Positions 32,410-40,603 of a stretch of DNA of 64,000 nucleotides are shown piece after piece. The notes under the pieces are model-generated. The model did not search any database. It had not been told where the DNA came from and worked only from the letters and a program-made list of their open reading frames with translations. Position 1 is the first letter of the stretch; each line of letters begins with the position of its first letter. This DNA comes from Spirochaetaceae bacterium 4572_59 (GTDB lineage Bacteria; Spirochaetota; Spirochaetia; DSM-2461), in NCBI GenBank assembly GCA_002084805.1, contig NBMC01000015.1, forward strand, positions 35,384 to 99,383, in the 5' to 3' direction. A program made the translations under genes and the position numbers.

Positions 32410-34362
32410 TCAGATATTATGGGTTTTCCACTTATCATTACGGACCATATCCAGAACTTTATTAAAACTCAGTTCCTGCCGAATGGCCTCAACCTTATCT
32501 GCAAGAGACTTCCGATCCAGCTTGCTCTCAGCTATCAGCTCTTTACGACTGGCCTGAGACAGGTATTCGGAAGGAACACCATAGTAGTGAAAAAGAGTTT
32601 CCGTATTGTTGTCTTTCAGCATGGCGGACAGTTCTTCACCAAGACCACCTGACTGTATACCCTCTTCTACAAAGATAGCCATATCATAGCCTGCAATCAG
32701 CGTAGAAAGATAGGAATAGTCCAGAGGTCTGATAAAACGGAGATAGTGAATATCCACAGTCAAACCCTTAGCCTCCAGAATATCAGCGGCCCCCATAACT
32801 TCCTGTAAAAGCCCGCCAAGGCTCAAAAAGAGAATAGAGGCATTTTCCTGTTTCCGCAGCATCACACCTCTACCGGGAGTAATGGCTTCTTCAGGGATAT
32901 ATTCATCAGAAAAACAGAGATCCTTGGGATAACGCATCAGAATCGGTTTGTTCTGATTCACGGCCCATTCCAGCATAAGATCCATCTCATTCTTACTGAC
33001 AGGTGCCAGAAAATATAATCCGGGAACACTCTTATAAAGGGGAATATCGAAGATTCCCTGGTGAGTCTCTCCGTCGTCGCCCACAAGTCCGCTGCGGTCC
33101 ATACAGATAATCACAGGAAGCCCTGGAAGAGCAACGTCATGGATAACCTGGTCAACGGAACGCTGCATAAAGGTAGAATAAATAGCCAGAACCGGTTTCA
33201 TACCCACAGCTGCCAGACCGGCTGCAAATGTAACAGCATGCTGCTCCGCGATACCTACATCAAAAAAACGATGGGGAAACTTTTCCCGGAAAGAATTCAT
33301 TCCCGTTCCGGAAGACATAGCCGCTGTAATCGCTGTAATGGCGGGATCTTTTTCACCTAATGTCAAAAGGGCCTGACTGAAAGCCTGAGTCATAGACAGG
33401 CTCTCAGAATCCACCTTAAGGGAGGGATCAACTTTACCCGTTTCAACCACAAATGGTTTTACACCGTGATAGGAGGAGGGATCCCCCTCTGCATGAACAT
33501 AGCCCTTTCCCTTACGGGTAATTACATGAATCACCACGGGAACATCCATAGCTCTTACATTTTCAAAAACTTCACACAGTTTTGAGATATTATGACCATC
33601 AATAGGACCGATATACTTGTATCCCATATCGGTGAAGAGGTTTTCTTTGTAAACGGTTCCTTTCACGCCTCTTTTCAGACGATATACAAATTTCAGCAGG
33701 GATTTTCCGAAAAAAGGAATAAAAAGGATGATCCGGTCAATAATGTTCCGGATACGGAGATAACCGCCGGTTGAGGCCAATCGGCTGAGATAGGAGGAAA
33801 GGGCTCCTACATTGGGACCGATGGACATTTTGTTATCATTTAGAACAACAACCATATCTTTCTTAAAATGACCGCCGAAATTAAGAGCTTCCAGAGCCTG
33901 TCCACCTGTAAGGGCACCATCACCGATTACGGCAAGGACCTTTCCATCCATTCCCTGCAGTCTCTCTCCGGCAAGAATACCGAGGCCTGCTGAAATAGAG
34001 GTGGATGCATGACCCGTATTGAAATGGTCATGGAAACTCTCTTCCCTCTTGGGAAAACCGCTTAAACCATCTTTTTGACGGAGGGATTTGAACTCATGAG
34101 CCCTTCCTGTCAAAAGTTTATGAGTATAGCATTGATGACCCACATCCCAGATGAATTTATCCCTGGGGGAACGAAATACCCGATGCATGGCGATTGTCAG
34201 TTCCACGACTCCCAGATTGGAAGCGAGATGGCCACCGTTTTTACTAACGGTTTGTATTATATACAGTCGTATTTCTTCTGCGAGTTGTTTTAGTTCTTCG
34301 AATGTCAAGTCTTTAATATGTTCAGGATGGTCAAGACTTGACAGGAGGGGATAATCTTTCAC
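32410..34362 (-). CDS. dxs: 1-deoxy-D-xylulose-5-phosphate synthase
   Basis: 650 residues, full length, starting at a GTG with GAGG six bases upstream. Thiamine-diphosphate site GDGALTGGQALEALN, substrate motif HASTSISAGLG and a transketolase-like C-terminal domain are present. It catalyses the first committed step of the MEP isoprenoid pathway. The upstream intergenic region includes the terminator of the mini ribosomal protein gene and a 13-base tandem duplication (34381-34406). Confidence 0.97.
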   Translation of the reverse strand: MKDYPLLSSLDHPEHIKDLTFEELKQLAEEIRLYIIQTVSKNGGHLASNLGVVELTIAMHRVFRSPRDKFIWDVGHQCYTHKLLTGRAHEFKSLRQKDGLSGFPKREESFHDHFNTGHASTSISAGLGILAGERLQGMDGKVLAVIGDGALTGGQALEALNFGGHFKKDMVVVLNDNKMSIGPNVGALSSYLSRLASTGGYLRIRNIIDRIILFIPFFGKSLLKFVYRLKRGVKGTVYKENLFTDMGYKYIGPIDGHNISKLCEVFENVRAMDVPVVIHVITRKGKGYVHAEGDPSSYHGVKPFVVETGKVDPSLKVDSESLSMTQAFSQALLTLGEKDPAITAITAAMSSGTGMNSFREKFPHRFFDVGIAEQHAVTFAAGLAAVGMKPVLAIYSTFMQRSVDQVIHDVALPGLPVIICMDRSGLVGDDGETHQGIFDIPLYKSVPGLYFLAPVSKNEMDLMLEWAVNQNKPILMRYPKDLCFSDEYIPEEAITPGRGVMLRKQENASILFLSLGGLLQEVMGAADILEAKGLTVDIHYLRFIRPLDYSYLSTLIAGYDMAIFVEEGIQSGGLGEELSAMLKDNNTETLFHYYGVPSEYLSQASRKELIAESKLDRKSLADKVEAIRQELSFNKVLDMVRNDKWKTHNI

Positions 34363-34408
34363 AAATAACCTCAGGCTTGGGTCTCAGATTTGAGTCTCGG
34401 ATTTGAGC

Positions 34409-34437
34409 AAAAAAAGGCGGTATTATTTAATACCGCC
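34409..34437 (-). terminator. terminator after mini ribosomal protein gene
   Basis: A ten-base perfect stem on the minus strand (34437-34428 with 34425-34416, two-base loop) and seven T residues after it (34415-34409). Confidence 0.85.
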
Positions 34438-34476
34438 CTGCTGCATTCTCACGAATTTTCTGATTTAAGAAAAGAC

Positions 34477-34566
34477 CTATTTATGTTTATGTCTGTTCTT
34501 TCTCAACTTTTTCTTTCTTTTATGAGTCGCAATTTTCTTTCTTTTACGTTTTCTACCACAGGGCAC
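34477..34566 (-). CDS. AURKAIP1/COX24-type ribosomal protein, 29 residues
   Basis: A 29-codon gene: GTG at 34566, TAG ending at 34477, with AAGGAGA eight bases before the start. The peptide is almost wholly Lys, Arg and His (MPCGRKRKRKKIATHKRKKK...KNRHKHK) and matches the mini-proteins annotated as AURKAIP1/COX24 in spirochaetes and Bacteroidetes, related to mS38/bS22 of the small ribosomal subunit. It has its own strong terminator and lies between miaA and dxs. The second residue Cys-containing MPCG start is a mild variant of the usual MPSG. Confidence 0.85.
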   Translation of the reverse strand: MPCGRKRKRKKIATHKRKKKLRKNRHKHK

Positions 34567-34591
34567 TTGCGTAGTCTCCTTATAGATTAAT

Positions 34592-34612
34592 CCTGAAAAC
34601 AGAGTTTTCAGG
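34592..34612 (-). other. leader hairpin of mini ribosomal protein gene
   Basis: CCTGAAAAC (34592-34600) and GTTTTCAGG (34604-34612) form a nine-base stem with a three-base loop, 25 bases before the GTG. There is no T-run. It may be a transcript-processing or attenuation element. Confidence 0.35.
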
Positions 34613-34654
34613 TCTTAATTACTTTTCTCCGGCTTATCAGAGCTCAAAACATTA

Positions 34655-34678
34655 TGACCATAAGACATTTAATGGTCA
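34655..34678 (-). terminator. weak terminator after miaA
   Basis: TGACCAT and ATGGTCA (34655-34661 and 34672-34678) form a seven-base stem with a ten-base loop a few bases after the miaA stop; the following minus-strand sequence is TAATGTTTT. Confidence 0.35.
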
Positions 34679-34682
34679 AGGG

Positions 34683-35618
34683 CTAAGTCTGTAAAAATAG
34701 AGCTATGCGCTCTCTGATTTTCCCGTTTTCTTCCGGATGATACCATTCTACCCCCGGCAGAGATTTAAAAAAGGTCATCTGCCTTTTAGCATAACGTCGG
34801 GAATCCTGTTTAATCTGCTCTTTCACATTTTCAAGGGTATAACATCCATCTCTTAAAAGCTGAGAGAACTCACTGTATCCGATCCCCTTCATTCCAGGAT
34901 CATCAAAAGAAGCTCCTTCCCTGAGAAGAGAAAAAACTTCATCCACCATACCCTTGGCGAACATGATATCCACCCGCCTGTTAATCCGCTCATACAGCTC
35001 CCTACGTTCCCTCTGCAGTCCAAGCATCAGACAACAATACTCCTCTCTGGGTTTATGAGATACTGCAAAAGAGGAAAGAGTCTTTCCTGTTCCCATAAAA
35101 ACTTCTAAGGCCCGGAGAATCCGGGAAGAATCACCTGCCTCAAGCCGCCCGGCCGTAACAGGATCGACTTCAAACAGTTCCGCCCTGAGAGCGGGAAGAC
35201 CTTCCTTATCCTTCCGTTTATTCAAGCTTAGCCTTATATCTTCCGGAACCCGGGGAATGGGAGGCAAACCAAAGAGAAAGTTTTTGAAATAAAACGCAGT
35301 TCCTCCGGAGATAACAGGTATCAGCCCCCGGGAGGCAATGTCTTTAACAGCAATTTCCGCCAAATTGACAAAATCACCCGCATTGAATTGAGTTTTATAA
35401 CTCAGAATATCTATAAGATGATGAGGAAGACGTTCTAGAATGGATTTATCAGGTTTTGCCGTACCAATGTCCATTTTGCGGTAAACTTGCATGGAATCGG
35501 CACTGACAATCTCCCCGGTCTGAAGAAAAAGCTCTTCCAGCAAATCGGTTTTACCGACTGCTGTTGGCCCGAACAGACAGACTACGGGGAGTGGTAAATT
35601 ATTGGTATTCGTACTCAA
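34683..35618 (-). CDS. miaA: tRNA dimethylallyltransferase
   Basis: P-loop GPTAVGKT, then SADSMQVYRKMDIGTAKP, HHLIDI and YAKRQMTFFKS identify MiaA, which isoprenylates A37 of tRNAs reading U-initial codons, using the product of the dxs pathway encoded downstream. I place the start at TTG 35618 (311 residues), inside the 3' end of rpoZ. The frame extends upstream to a TTG at 35678, but this would overlap rpoZ by 80 bases and precede the P-loop by an abnormal 40 residues. Neither has a good ribosome-binding site; coupling to rpoZ is likely. Confidence 0.93.
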   Translation of the reverse strand: MSTNTNNLPLPVVCLFGPTAVGKTDLLEELFLQTGEIVSADSMQVYRKMDIGTAKPDKSILERLPHHLIDILSYKTQFNAGDFVNLAEIAVKDIASRGLIPVISGGTAFYFKNFLFGLPPIPRVPEDIRLSLNKRKDKEGLPALRAELFEVDPVTAGRLEAGDSSRILRALEVFMGTGKTLSSFAVSHKPREEYCCLMLGLQRERRELYERINRRVDIMFAKGMVDEVFSLLREGASFDDPGMKGIGYSEFSQLLRDGCYTLENVKEQIKQDSRRYAKRQMTFFKSLPGVEWYHPEENGKIRERIALFLQT

Positions 35619-35805
35619 CGTTCTTGGAGATAATCTCCTCAAGAGCGGTTGATACAATCTTTCCTTTATTCTTTTCAAGGCTGTCGCTGCCAGCAGCGCT
35701 GATCTGCGCTGCTCTGTGAATCACGGCATTGGTCAGCTCGAACATATTTCCTTCGTGATTAACCAAGTCACCCAATGGGATTATCAATTTTCTATCAACT
35801 GGCAT
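35599..35805 (-). CDS. rpoZ: RNA polymerase omega subunit
   Basis: 68 residues: NMFELTNAVIHRAAQI, then KIVSTALEEIISKNVEY. This is the omega core helix pair that clamps the beta' subunit. Length is at the short end for the family. AAGGAATATTT precedes the ATG. It overlaps miaA, which is presumably translated by coupling. Confidence 0.8.
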   Translation of the reverse strand: MPVDRKLIIPLGDLVNHEGNMFELTNAVIHRAAQISAAGSDSLEKNKGKIVSTALEEIISKNVEYEYQ

Positions 35806-35838
35806 AAATATTCCTTATATAAATTTTTCCGAACCTTA

Positions 35839-35867
35839 ATTATAGGGACTATATGGTCCGCTGTATA
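35839..35867 (-). promoter_or_regulatory. promoter of rpoZ-miaA
   Basis: On the minus strand TATACA (35867-35862), 17-base spacer, and TATAAT (35844-35839), about 34 bases before the rpoZ ATG. A GGAC-six bases-GTCC palindrome lies in the spacer. Confidence 0.6.
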
Positions 35868-35894
35868 GACCAAAATCGAGTCAAATCTGAAGAA

Positions 35895-36449
35895 TCAGTC
35901 TTCCATTGGCCTTTCGGACATCAATGCCAAAGCCGCTGCTTCTATAATATCCGCCACATGATACTGGTCCAGACGATCCGTATTGATTACCAGATCGGCA
36001 AAATGATAGTTATCATTATCAATATCATACAGTTTTTTATACCTGGCATTATCACGAACATCCCGTTGGACGGTTTCTGCCGCTCTCTGCTCCAGGGTTC
36101 CGCCTTCACGGTTTTGAATCCGGCCAGCACGGGTTTCAGAAGAAGCTGTCAGAAAAACTTTAAGATCTGCTTCCTTAAGCATCCATATGGCCAGACGGGA
36201 TCCCAGTACGGAGGAACCGTCCATGGCCAGGTTCACCTGGTTTTCATCGACAAAGTAGTCCCATTTTGGATCCTCTTCAGCCATAGTACAAAGTTCATTA
36301 AAGTCGATTCCCTGATCATCGGCTATATTATGAAAGGTATAGTTAACCATCTTAATCTGCAGTCTTTTTGACAGGAGACCCGTTACAGTCGTATTCCCGC
36401 ATCCGCTTTTTCCGGAAATGGCAATTCTGAAGGGTTTACTATTCGACAT
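35895..36449 (-). CDS. cytidylate kinase-like protein
   Basis: 184 residues. The P-loop is GKSGCGNTT, with Asn where most kinases have Lys; archaeal-type CMP kinases have Thr at this position, so this belongs to that lineage rather than E. coli Cmk. TGLLSKRL and the later TASSETRAGRIQNREGG (lid region) agree. It likely phosphorylates CMP or dCMP, but an alternative nucleotide is possible. It overlaps yicC by 11 bases. Confidence 0.75.
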   Translation of the reverse strand: MSNSKPFRIAISGKSGCGNTTVTGLLSKRLQIKMVNYTFHNIADDQGIDFNELCTMAEEDPKWDYFVDENQVNLAMDGSSVLGSRLAIWMLKEADLKVFLTASSETRAGRIQNREGGTLEQRAAETVQRDVRDNARYKKLYDIDNDNYHFADLVINTDRLDQYHVADIIEAAALALMSERPMED

Positions 36450-37305
36450 TGCGAAGCTGCTCCCTTACTTTTTCAAGAGAATCTTTCATTTCTACCACAT
36501 AGCGGTTAATTTCGACCAGGGTACTCTTGGAACCGATGGTATTGATCTCTCGGTTGATTTCCTGACAGAGGAAGTCCAGTTTCTTCCCAACTGCTTCATC
36601 TGCTGTGGCTACATCCCGGAAATTTTCAAAATGGGTATTCAGACGGACAATCTCTTCATTTATATCAAAACGGACCAGCTGAACAGCAATCTCAGAGAGC
36701 AGACGGCTTTCATCGACCTGCCCTTCCAGAATCTCGGCAAATTTATCACGAAGATTTTTGTTGATATTCTTCTCCATTTCCGGGGCAAGACGGCTAATCT
36801 CAGCTACACGGTTTTCAAGGAATGCCAACTGAGAAAGAATATCCTTTTCGGTACTGGCTCCCTCACGACGGCGGTCATCCACCAGTTGCTCCAGAACATC
36901 CTTAAAAAGAGGCTGCAGAATTTCCCAGTACCCTTCCAGATCACGGTTCTTTTCTGTTTTAATAAGCCCATCCATGGAGAGGATATGTTCCAGTGAAAGG
37001 GTCCCTTCAATTCCGGCCATGGCCTGAATTTCCCGGAGACTGTCTGCATAGGTTTTGACAGCAGAAGAATCGACAATAAGGGAAAGATCCTCTTTCAGTT
37101 CTTTCATCCGAAGATAGACTTCTACCCTTCCCCGTTTTAAAGTTCCGCTTACAAGGGTCCTGACTTTACTCTCCAGAGGAGATAGTGGTGCTGGCAGATT
37201 CAAAATCAGATCCAGATATCTGTTATTATATGTTTTCACTTCAAGAATAAAACGTACCTTTTCGTTTTGAAATTCTTTGTAGCCGTAACCGGTCATGCTT
37301 ATCAT
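36439..37305 (-). CDS. yicC: YicC-family endoribonuclease
   Basis: 288 residues, full length: starts MISMTGYGYKEF and ends with FLCQEINREINTIGSKS, both family signatures. YicC/YloC proteins act in RNA decay. GGAG lies eight bases before the ATG, which overlaps murC's TGA as ATGA. Confidence 0.93.
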   Translation of the reverse strand: MISMTGYGYKEFQNEKVRFILEVKTYNNRYLDLILNLPAPLSPLESKVRTLVSGTLKRGRVEVYLRMKELKEDLSLIVDSSAVKTYADSLREIQAMAGIEGTLSLEHILSMDGLIKTEKNRDLEGYWEILQPLFKDVLEQLVDDRRREGASTEKDILSQLAFLENRVAEISRLAPEMEKNINKNLRDKFAEILEGQVDESRLLSEIAVQLVRFDINEEIVRLNTHFENFRDVATADEAVGKKLDFLCQEINREINTIGSKSTLVEINRYVVEMKDSLEKVREQLRNVE

Positions 37306-38753
37306 AGTTGTTTCTCCTCGGAAAGAGCAGCGTAGAGGCGGCGTCCAAGTTGCCAGTTATCTCCTGCTCCCATTGTAATAAAAAGATCTCCCGGTTTTAG
37401 CTGTTTCATCAACTCCGGAAGGGCTTCCATGACTTCTGTAAAATACTGAACCTTATTGTGATGGGTGCATGTTTTTTTGTATAGGTCTTCACCTGTAACA
37501 GTTCCCTCATACTCTTCGCGGGCAGAGGCATATATTTTATGAAGGATTACCTGGTCGGCGGCTCCGAAAGACTTTGAAAAGTCATCCAGCAGAGCGGCTG
37601 TTCTGCTATAGGTATGGGACATAAAATCCACAATAATCCTGCGCCCGGGATAAAACTCCCGTATACCCTCCAGAGTTTTCCGCACGGCTGAAGGATGGTG
37701 CCCGTAGTCATCCATTATAAGAATATCTCCACACTCTCCCACTATCTCACTGCGCCGCCTGCTTCCAGTAAAATTATAGATACCCTGTTCAAGCTGATCC
37801 AGAACGACAGGGTCAATATTCCGGTTCATCACCCGGAGCTCATCACAGACAAGGGCAAGGGCAGCTGCACAATCCTGAATAACATGATCCCCGGGGATTC
37901 TCAAAGAGAACTCTTTATCCAGAGAATTGATACGGAAGTGGTTCTCACCCTGAATCCCGGAAGGAATTTTCCGGATACCCCAATCACCTTTCACCGAAAA
38001 GCCATAGGGCAGGATTAAAAGATCCTTTCGCTTTTCCCCTGCCCCCTGCGCAACAGCCGAAGCTCCCGGATCATCGGCACAGTAGATAAGTGTTCCCCCT
38101 TGGGGAAGTTTGTTCACAAAGGAAGAAAAAGCTTCCGAAATGTCATTCATATCTTTAAAGTAGTCCAGATGATCGGGTTCCACACTGGTCAGGATCATAC
38201 GGTCTGGAGAAAAATACATAAAATGCCTGCGGTATTCACAGGTTTCAGCTATAAAGAATTCATTTCCCTGAACCAGGGTTGAACGGTTCCCGAACGCCGG
38301 AACGGCGCTACCCACCAGAACTCCTCCGGGAAGGTTCAGGGCCTGAACCAGGCATCCGGCAATGGCGCTTGTTGTTGTTTTACCATGAACACCGCTCACG
38401 GCTCCGGCACTAACCCCCTGAGAGAGCAGCCCCAGAGCCTCCGGGTAGAGCATGACAGGCAAGCCTCTTTTATAGGCTGCCGCAACTTCCGTATGATCCC
38501 TGTCATAGGCGGCTGAACGCACAACAAAATCCAGATTATCCGGAAGATTAGCGGCATCAAATCCTCTGGTAAAGGGGATATTAAGATCTCTTAAAACGGC
38601 ATCAGTGTAGAATTCATCAGGCACATCAGAGCCGGAGACATCGATCCCACGGGACTGAAATATCTCTGCCAATGCGCACATACCTGTGCCTTTGATTCCG
38701 ATAAGCCAGACTTTCTGCCCGGCTTTGGGAGTGAGGGAAACTATATCTTCCAT
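37302..38753 (-). CDS. murC: UDP-N-acetylmuramate-L-alanine ligase
   Basis: 483 residues. Rossmann start IGIKGTGMCALAEIF, ATP loop SGVHGKTTTSAIAG, and DYGHHPSAVRKTL in the C-terminal domain. It adds L-alanine to UDP-MurNAc in peptidoglycan synthesis. Mpl (the recycling enzyme) is similar, but the fit to MurC is better given the substrate region. It heads a run murC-yicC-cmk-like. Confidence 0.92.
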   Translation of the reverse strand: MEDIVSLTPKAGQKVWLIGIKGTGMCALAEIFQSRGIDVSGSDVPDEFYTDAVLRDLNIPFTRGFDAANLPDNLDFVVRSAAYDRDHTEVAAAYKRGLPVMLYPEALGLLSQGVSAGAVSGVHGKTTTSAIAGCLVQALNLPGGVLVGSAVPAFGNRSTLVQGNEFFIAETCEYRRHFMYFSPDRMILTSVEPDHLDYFKDMNDISEAFSSFVNKLPQGGTLIYCADDPGASAVAQGAGEKRKDLLILPYGFSVKGDWGIRKIPSGIQGENHFRINSLDKEFSLRIPGDHVIQDCAAALALVCDELRVMNRNIDPVVLDQLEQGIYNFTGSRRRSEIVGECGDILIMDDYGHHPSAVRKTLEGIREFYPGRRIIVDFMSHTYSRTAALLDDFSKSFGAADQVILHKIYASAREEYEGTVTGEDLYKKTCTHHNKVQYFTEVMEALPELMKQLKPGDLFITMGAGDNWQLGRRLYAALSEEKQL

Positions 38754-38806
38754 AAAGGAATCATATAATTCTTTTTAAATGGTGACAAGAAGGGCGAAAA
38801 TCCCTG

Positions 38807-39250
38807 TTATTCCCTGTCTTCGATCTCTGTTTCCTTAAGGCTTTCCGTACTGTGGTCTTCTTCCGTTTCCTCAGCGTCATCAGACTCGTCCTCACTGACC
38901 TGCTCATGGGGATCACAGTCCGCACAAAGATTGGCATCATATAGAAAAATCTGGTTCATGTTGAGCTTGGCACCACAGTTCCTGCATTTCAGTTCATAAG
39001 GAATAACTTTAGAACGGAAAAAGTAGAGAACAACAGCTATAATAACAAAAGGAATCACAATCCATTTTTTCTCAAGCCCCTCTTCCCGGATAAAAACAGC
39101 TCCCATATATAATATAAAGATTAGAATACTCTGAATCAGGGTGGCCGTTCTTTTCTTATCTCCTCTTCCCCGGTAGCGTCGCTGCACCAGGCTGAGAATA
39201 ATCCATCCCAAAAAAACATAGTAAAAATTATCTGCAATAAAATCGATCAC
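38807..39250 (-). CDS. membrane protein with zinc ribbon and acidic tail
   Basis: 147 residues: three hydrophobic helices, then CRNCGAKLNMNQI...CADCD (two CxxC pairs, a zinc ribbon), and an acidic Glu/Asp tail. No named family. GTG start with GGAGGG. It lies between murC and an ankyrin protein with no clear operon partner. Confidence 0.7.
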   Translation of the reverse strand: MIDFIADNFYYVFLGWIILSLVQRRYRGRGDKKRTATLIQSILIFILYMGAVFIREEGLEKKWIVIPFVIIAVVLYFFRSKVIPYELKCRNCGAKLNMNQIFLYDANLCADCDPHEQVSEDESDDAEETEEDHSTESLKETEIEDRE

Positions 39251-39298
39251 AATTCCCTCCGGATTTTCAATTCATTATTTTAATTTTATTTGAGACAT

Positions 39299-40489
39299 CT
39301 ACCAGGGAGATGTCAGTATTTTGATTAGTTTTACATTTTCCGTAATATCCGGGTCAATGGTATATGTTGCTTTTTTATTTTTAATCAATCTGGCTGGTTC
39401 CAGATAACCCTCTTCAATCTCACTCAAATTATATCCCTGTATAAGATAATCCAGAGCTGTGTGGCCATCTGCATCTTTCATCAGAAAGGAAATACCCGTC
39501 TCATCCAGGATTCTGAGAGTTCTCATATCTCCGGTAAAGGCGGCATAATGAAGCAGTTTTGTACCGAGTCTTCCACCCTGATCCGGATCTGCGCCGTTCA
39601 TCAGCAAAAGGCTCATAACATCATAACGTTTCCCCGCAAATGCTGCAAAGAGAGCTGAATTCTCAAGGAATTCTCCGTTTATTGCAACTCCCTCAGACAT
39701 AAAGCGTTCCACCAGATCCGATCGCCCCATAAAAGAGGCGTACCAGAGACTGCTGAGCCCCATATCATCGTATCTGTTAATATCAGCCCCCTGTTCAAGA
39801 AGAAGATTACTGATATAACTGTCTTCCAGAGAACAGGACATCATCAAAGCTGTCACGCCTTCCGTATCTGCTGCATCAGGAGAGGATCCATTCTTAAGCA
39901 TATCGGCAACCCTGATATAATCGCCATCTCTAACGGATTGTAGAAAGGGAGTCTGGGGCCAACGTTTTTCCAGAAGGGACAAAGCCTCCTGATAGTGCTG
40001 TCGCCGGGTCCAGATTTCGCTCAGAACAGGGTATTCAAAATACCCACCCATTATTTTGCCTCCCTGAGCTTCCAAATAATCTGCCAGTTCCCAATGACCA
40101 TTATTAATGGCAATCTGAATTGCTGTATTTCCAAAGGAGTCCTGCCGGTTGATTTCCGCTCCGGCCAATAGAAGAATCTGAGCAATATCACGATTGCCGG
40201 TCACGGCACTATACATGAGCGCTGTCAGTTGATCAGAATCAGATTTATCCGGATCCACCCCCTGTTGCAGCAGCCAGCGTACAAGTGGGCTCCTCTGCTC
40301 CTGACACATAATCATAAGAGGAGTTTTTCCATCTTCCATATATATATCATGATTCCCGCCGTTCCGTATAAAAAGTCCGGCATCAGACATACGGGACTCA
40401 CGCAAAGCTGTCAGGAAATCCTCCTGCGGAGTAGCTGATAGAAAGGCAGCTGACAGCAGTAACAGAAAACATACTGCAATTATTTTCAT
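39299..40489 (-). CDS. exported ankyrin-repeat protein
   Basis: 396 residues with a signal peptide (FLLLLSAAFLSA). About nine ankyrin units follow (for example DSDQLTALMYSAVTGNRDIAQILLLAGAE). Probably periplasmic or surface; ankyrin repeats bind proteins. GGGAG lies ahead of the ATG. Confidence 0.85.
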   Translation of the reverse strand: MKIIAVCFLLLLSAAFLSATPQEDFLTALRESRMSDAGLFIRNGGNHDIYMEDGKTPLMIMCQEQRSPLVRWLLQQGVDPDKSDSDQLTALMYSAVTGNRDIAQILLLAGAEINRQDSFGNTAIQIAINNGHWELADYLEAQGGKIMGGYFEYPVLSEIWTRRQHYQEALSLLEKRWPQTPFLQSVRDGDYIRVADMLKNGSSPDAADTEGVTALMMSCSLEDSYISNLLLEQGADINRYDDMGLSSLWYASFMGRSDLVERFMSEGVAINGEFLENSALFAAFAGKRYDVMSLLLMNGADPDQGGRLGTKLLHYAAFTGDMRTLRILDETGISFLMKDADGHTALDYLIQGYNLSEIEEGYLEPARLIKNKKATYTIDPDITENVKLIKILTSPW

Positions 40490-40568
40490 TTCAACTCCCG
40501 ACGTTGGAAAATTACAAAAATATTATTGGAAAGTACAAGATTTACTTATTCGGCAGGTTTAACTTTCT

Positions 40569-40588
40569 AATATAGTAAAAACTATATT
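40569..40588 (+). promoter_or_regulatory. operator-like inverted repeat before RACo gene
   Basis: AATATAGT and ACTATATT form a perfect eight-base inverted repeat around AAAA; near-matches extend it (CTA/TAG). It includes a TATAGT (40571-40576) that could be the -10 box, and lies 16 bases before the ATG, with AGGAG between. It may bind the PocR-type regulator encoded next. Confidence 0.45.
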
Positions 40589-40603
40589 CTAGGAGCCGAA
40601 CAA

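Noticed and set aside
34381..34406. 13-base tandem duplication upstream of dxs
   Set aside because: Two imperfect copies only; too short to call a repeat family or a regulatory array.
36418..36996. 192-residue + strand frame in yicC
   Set aside because: A shadow of yicC on the other strand; no ribosome-binding site or domain.
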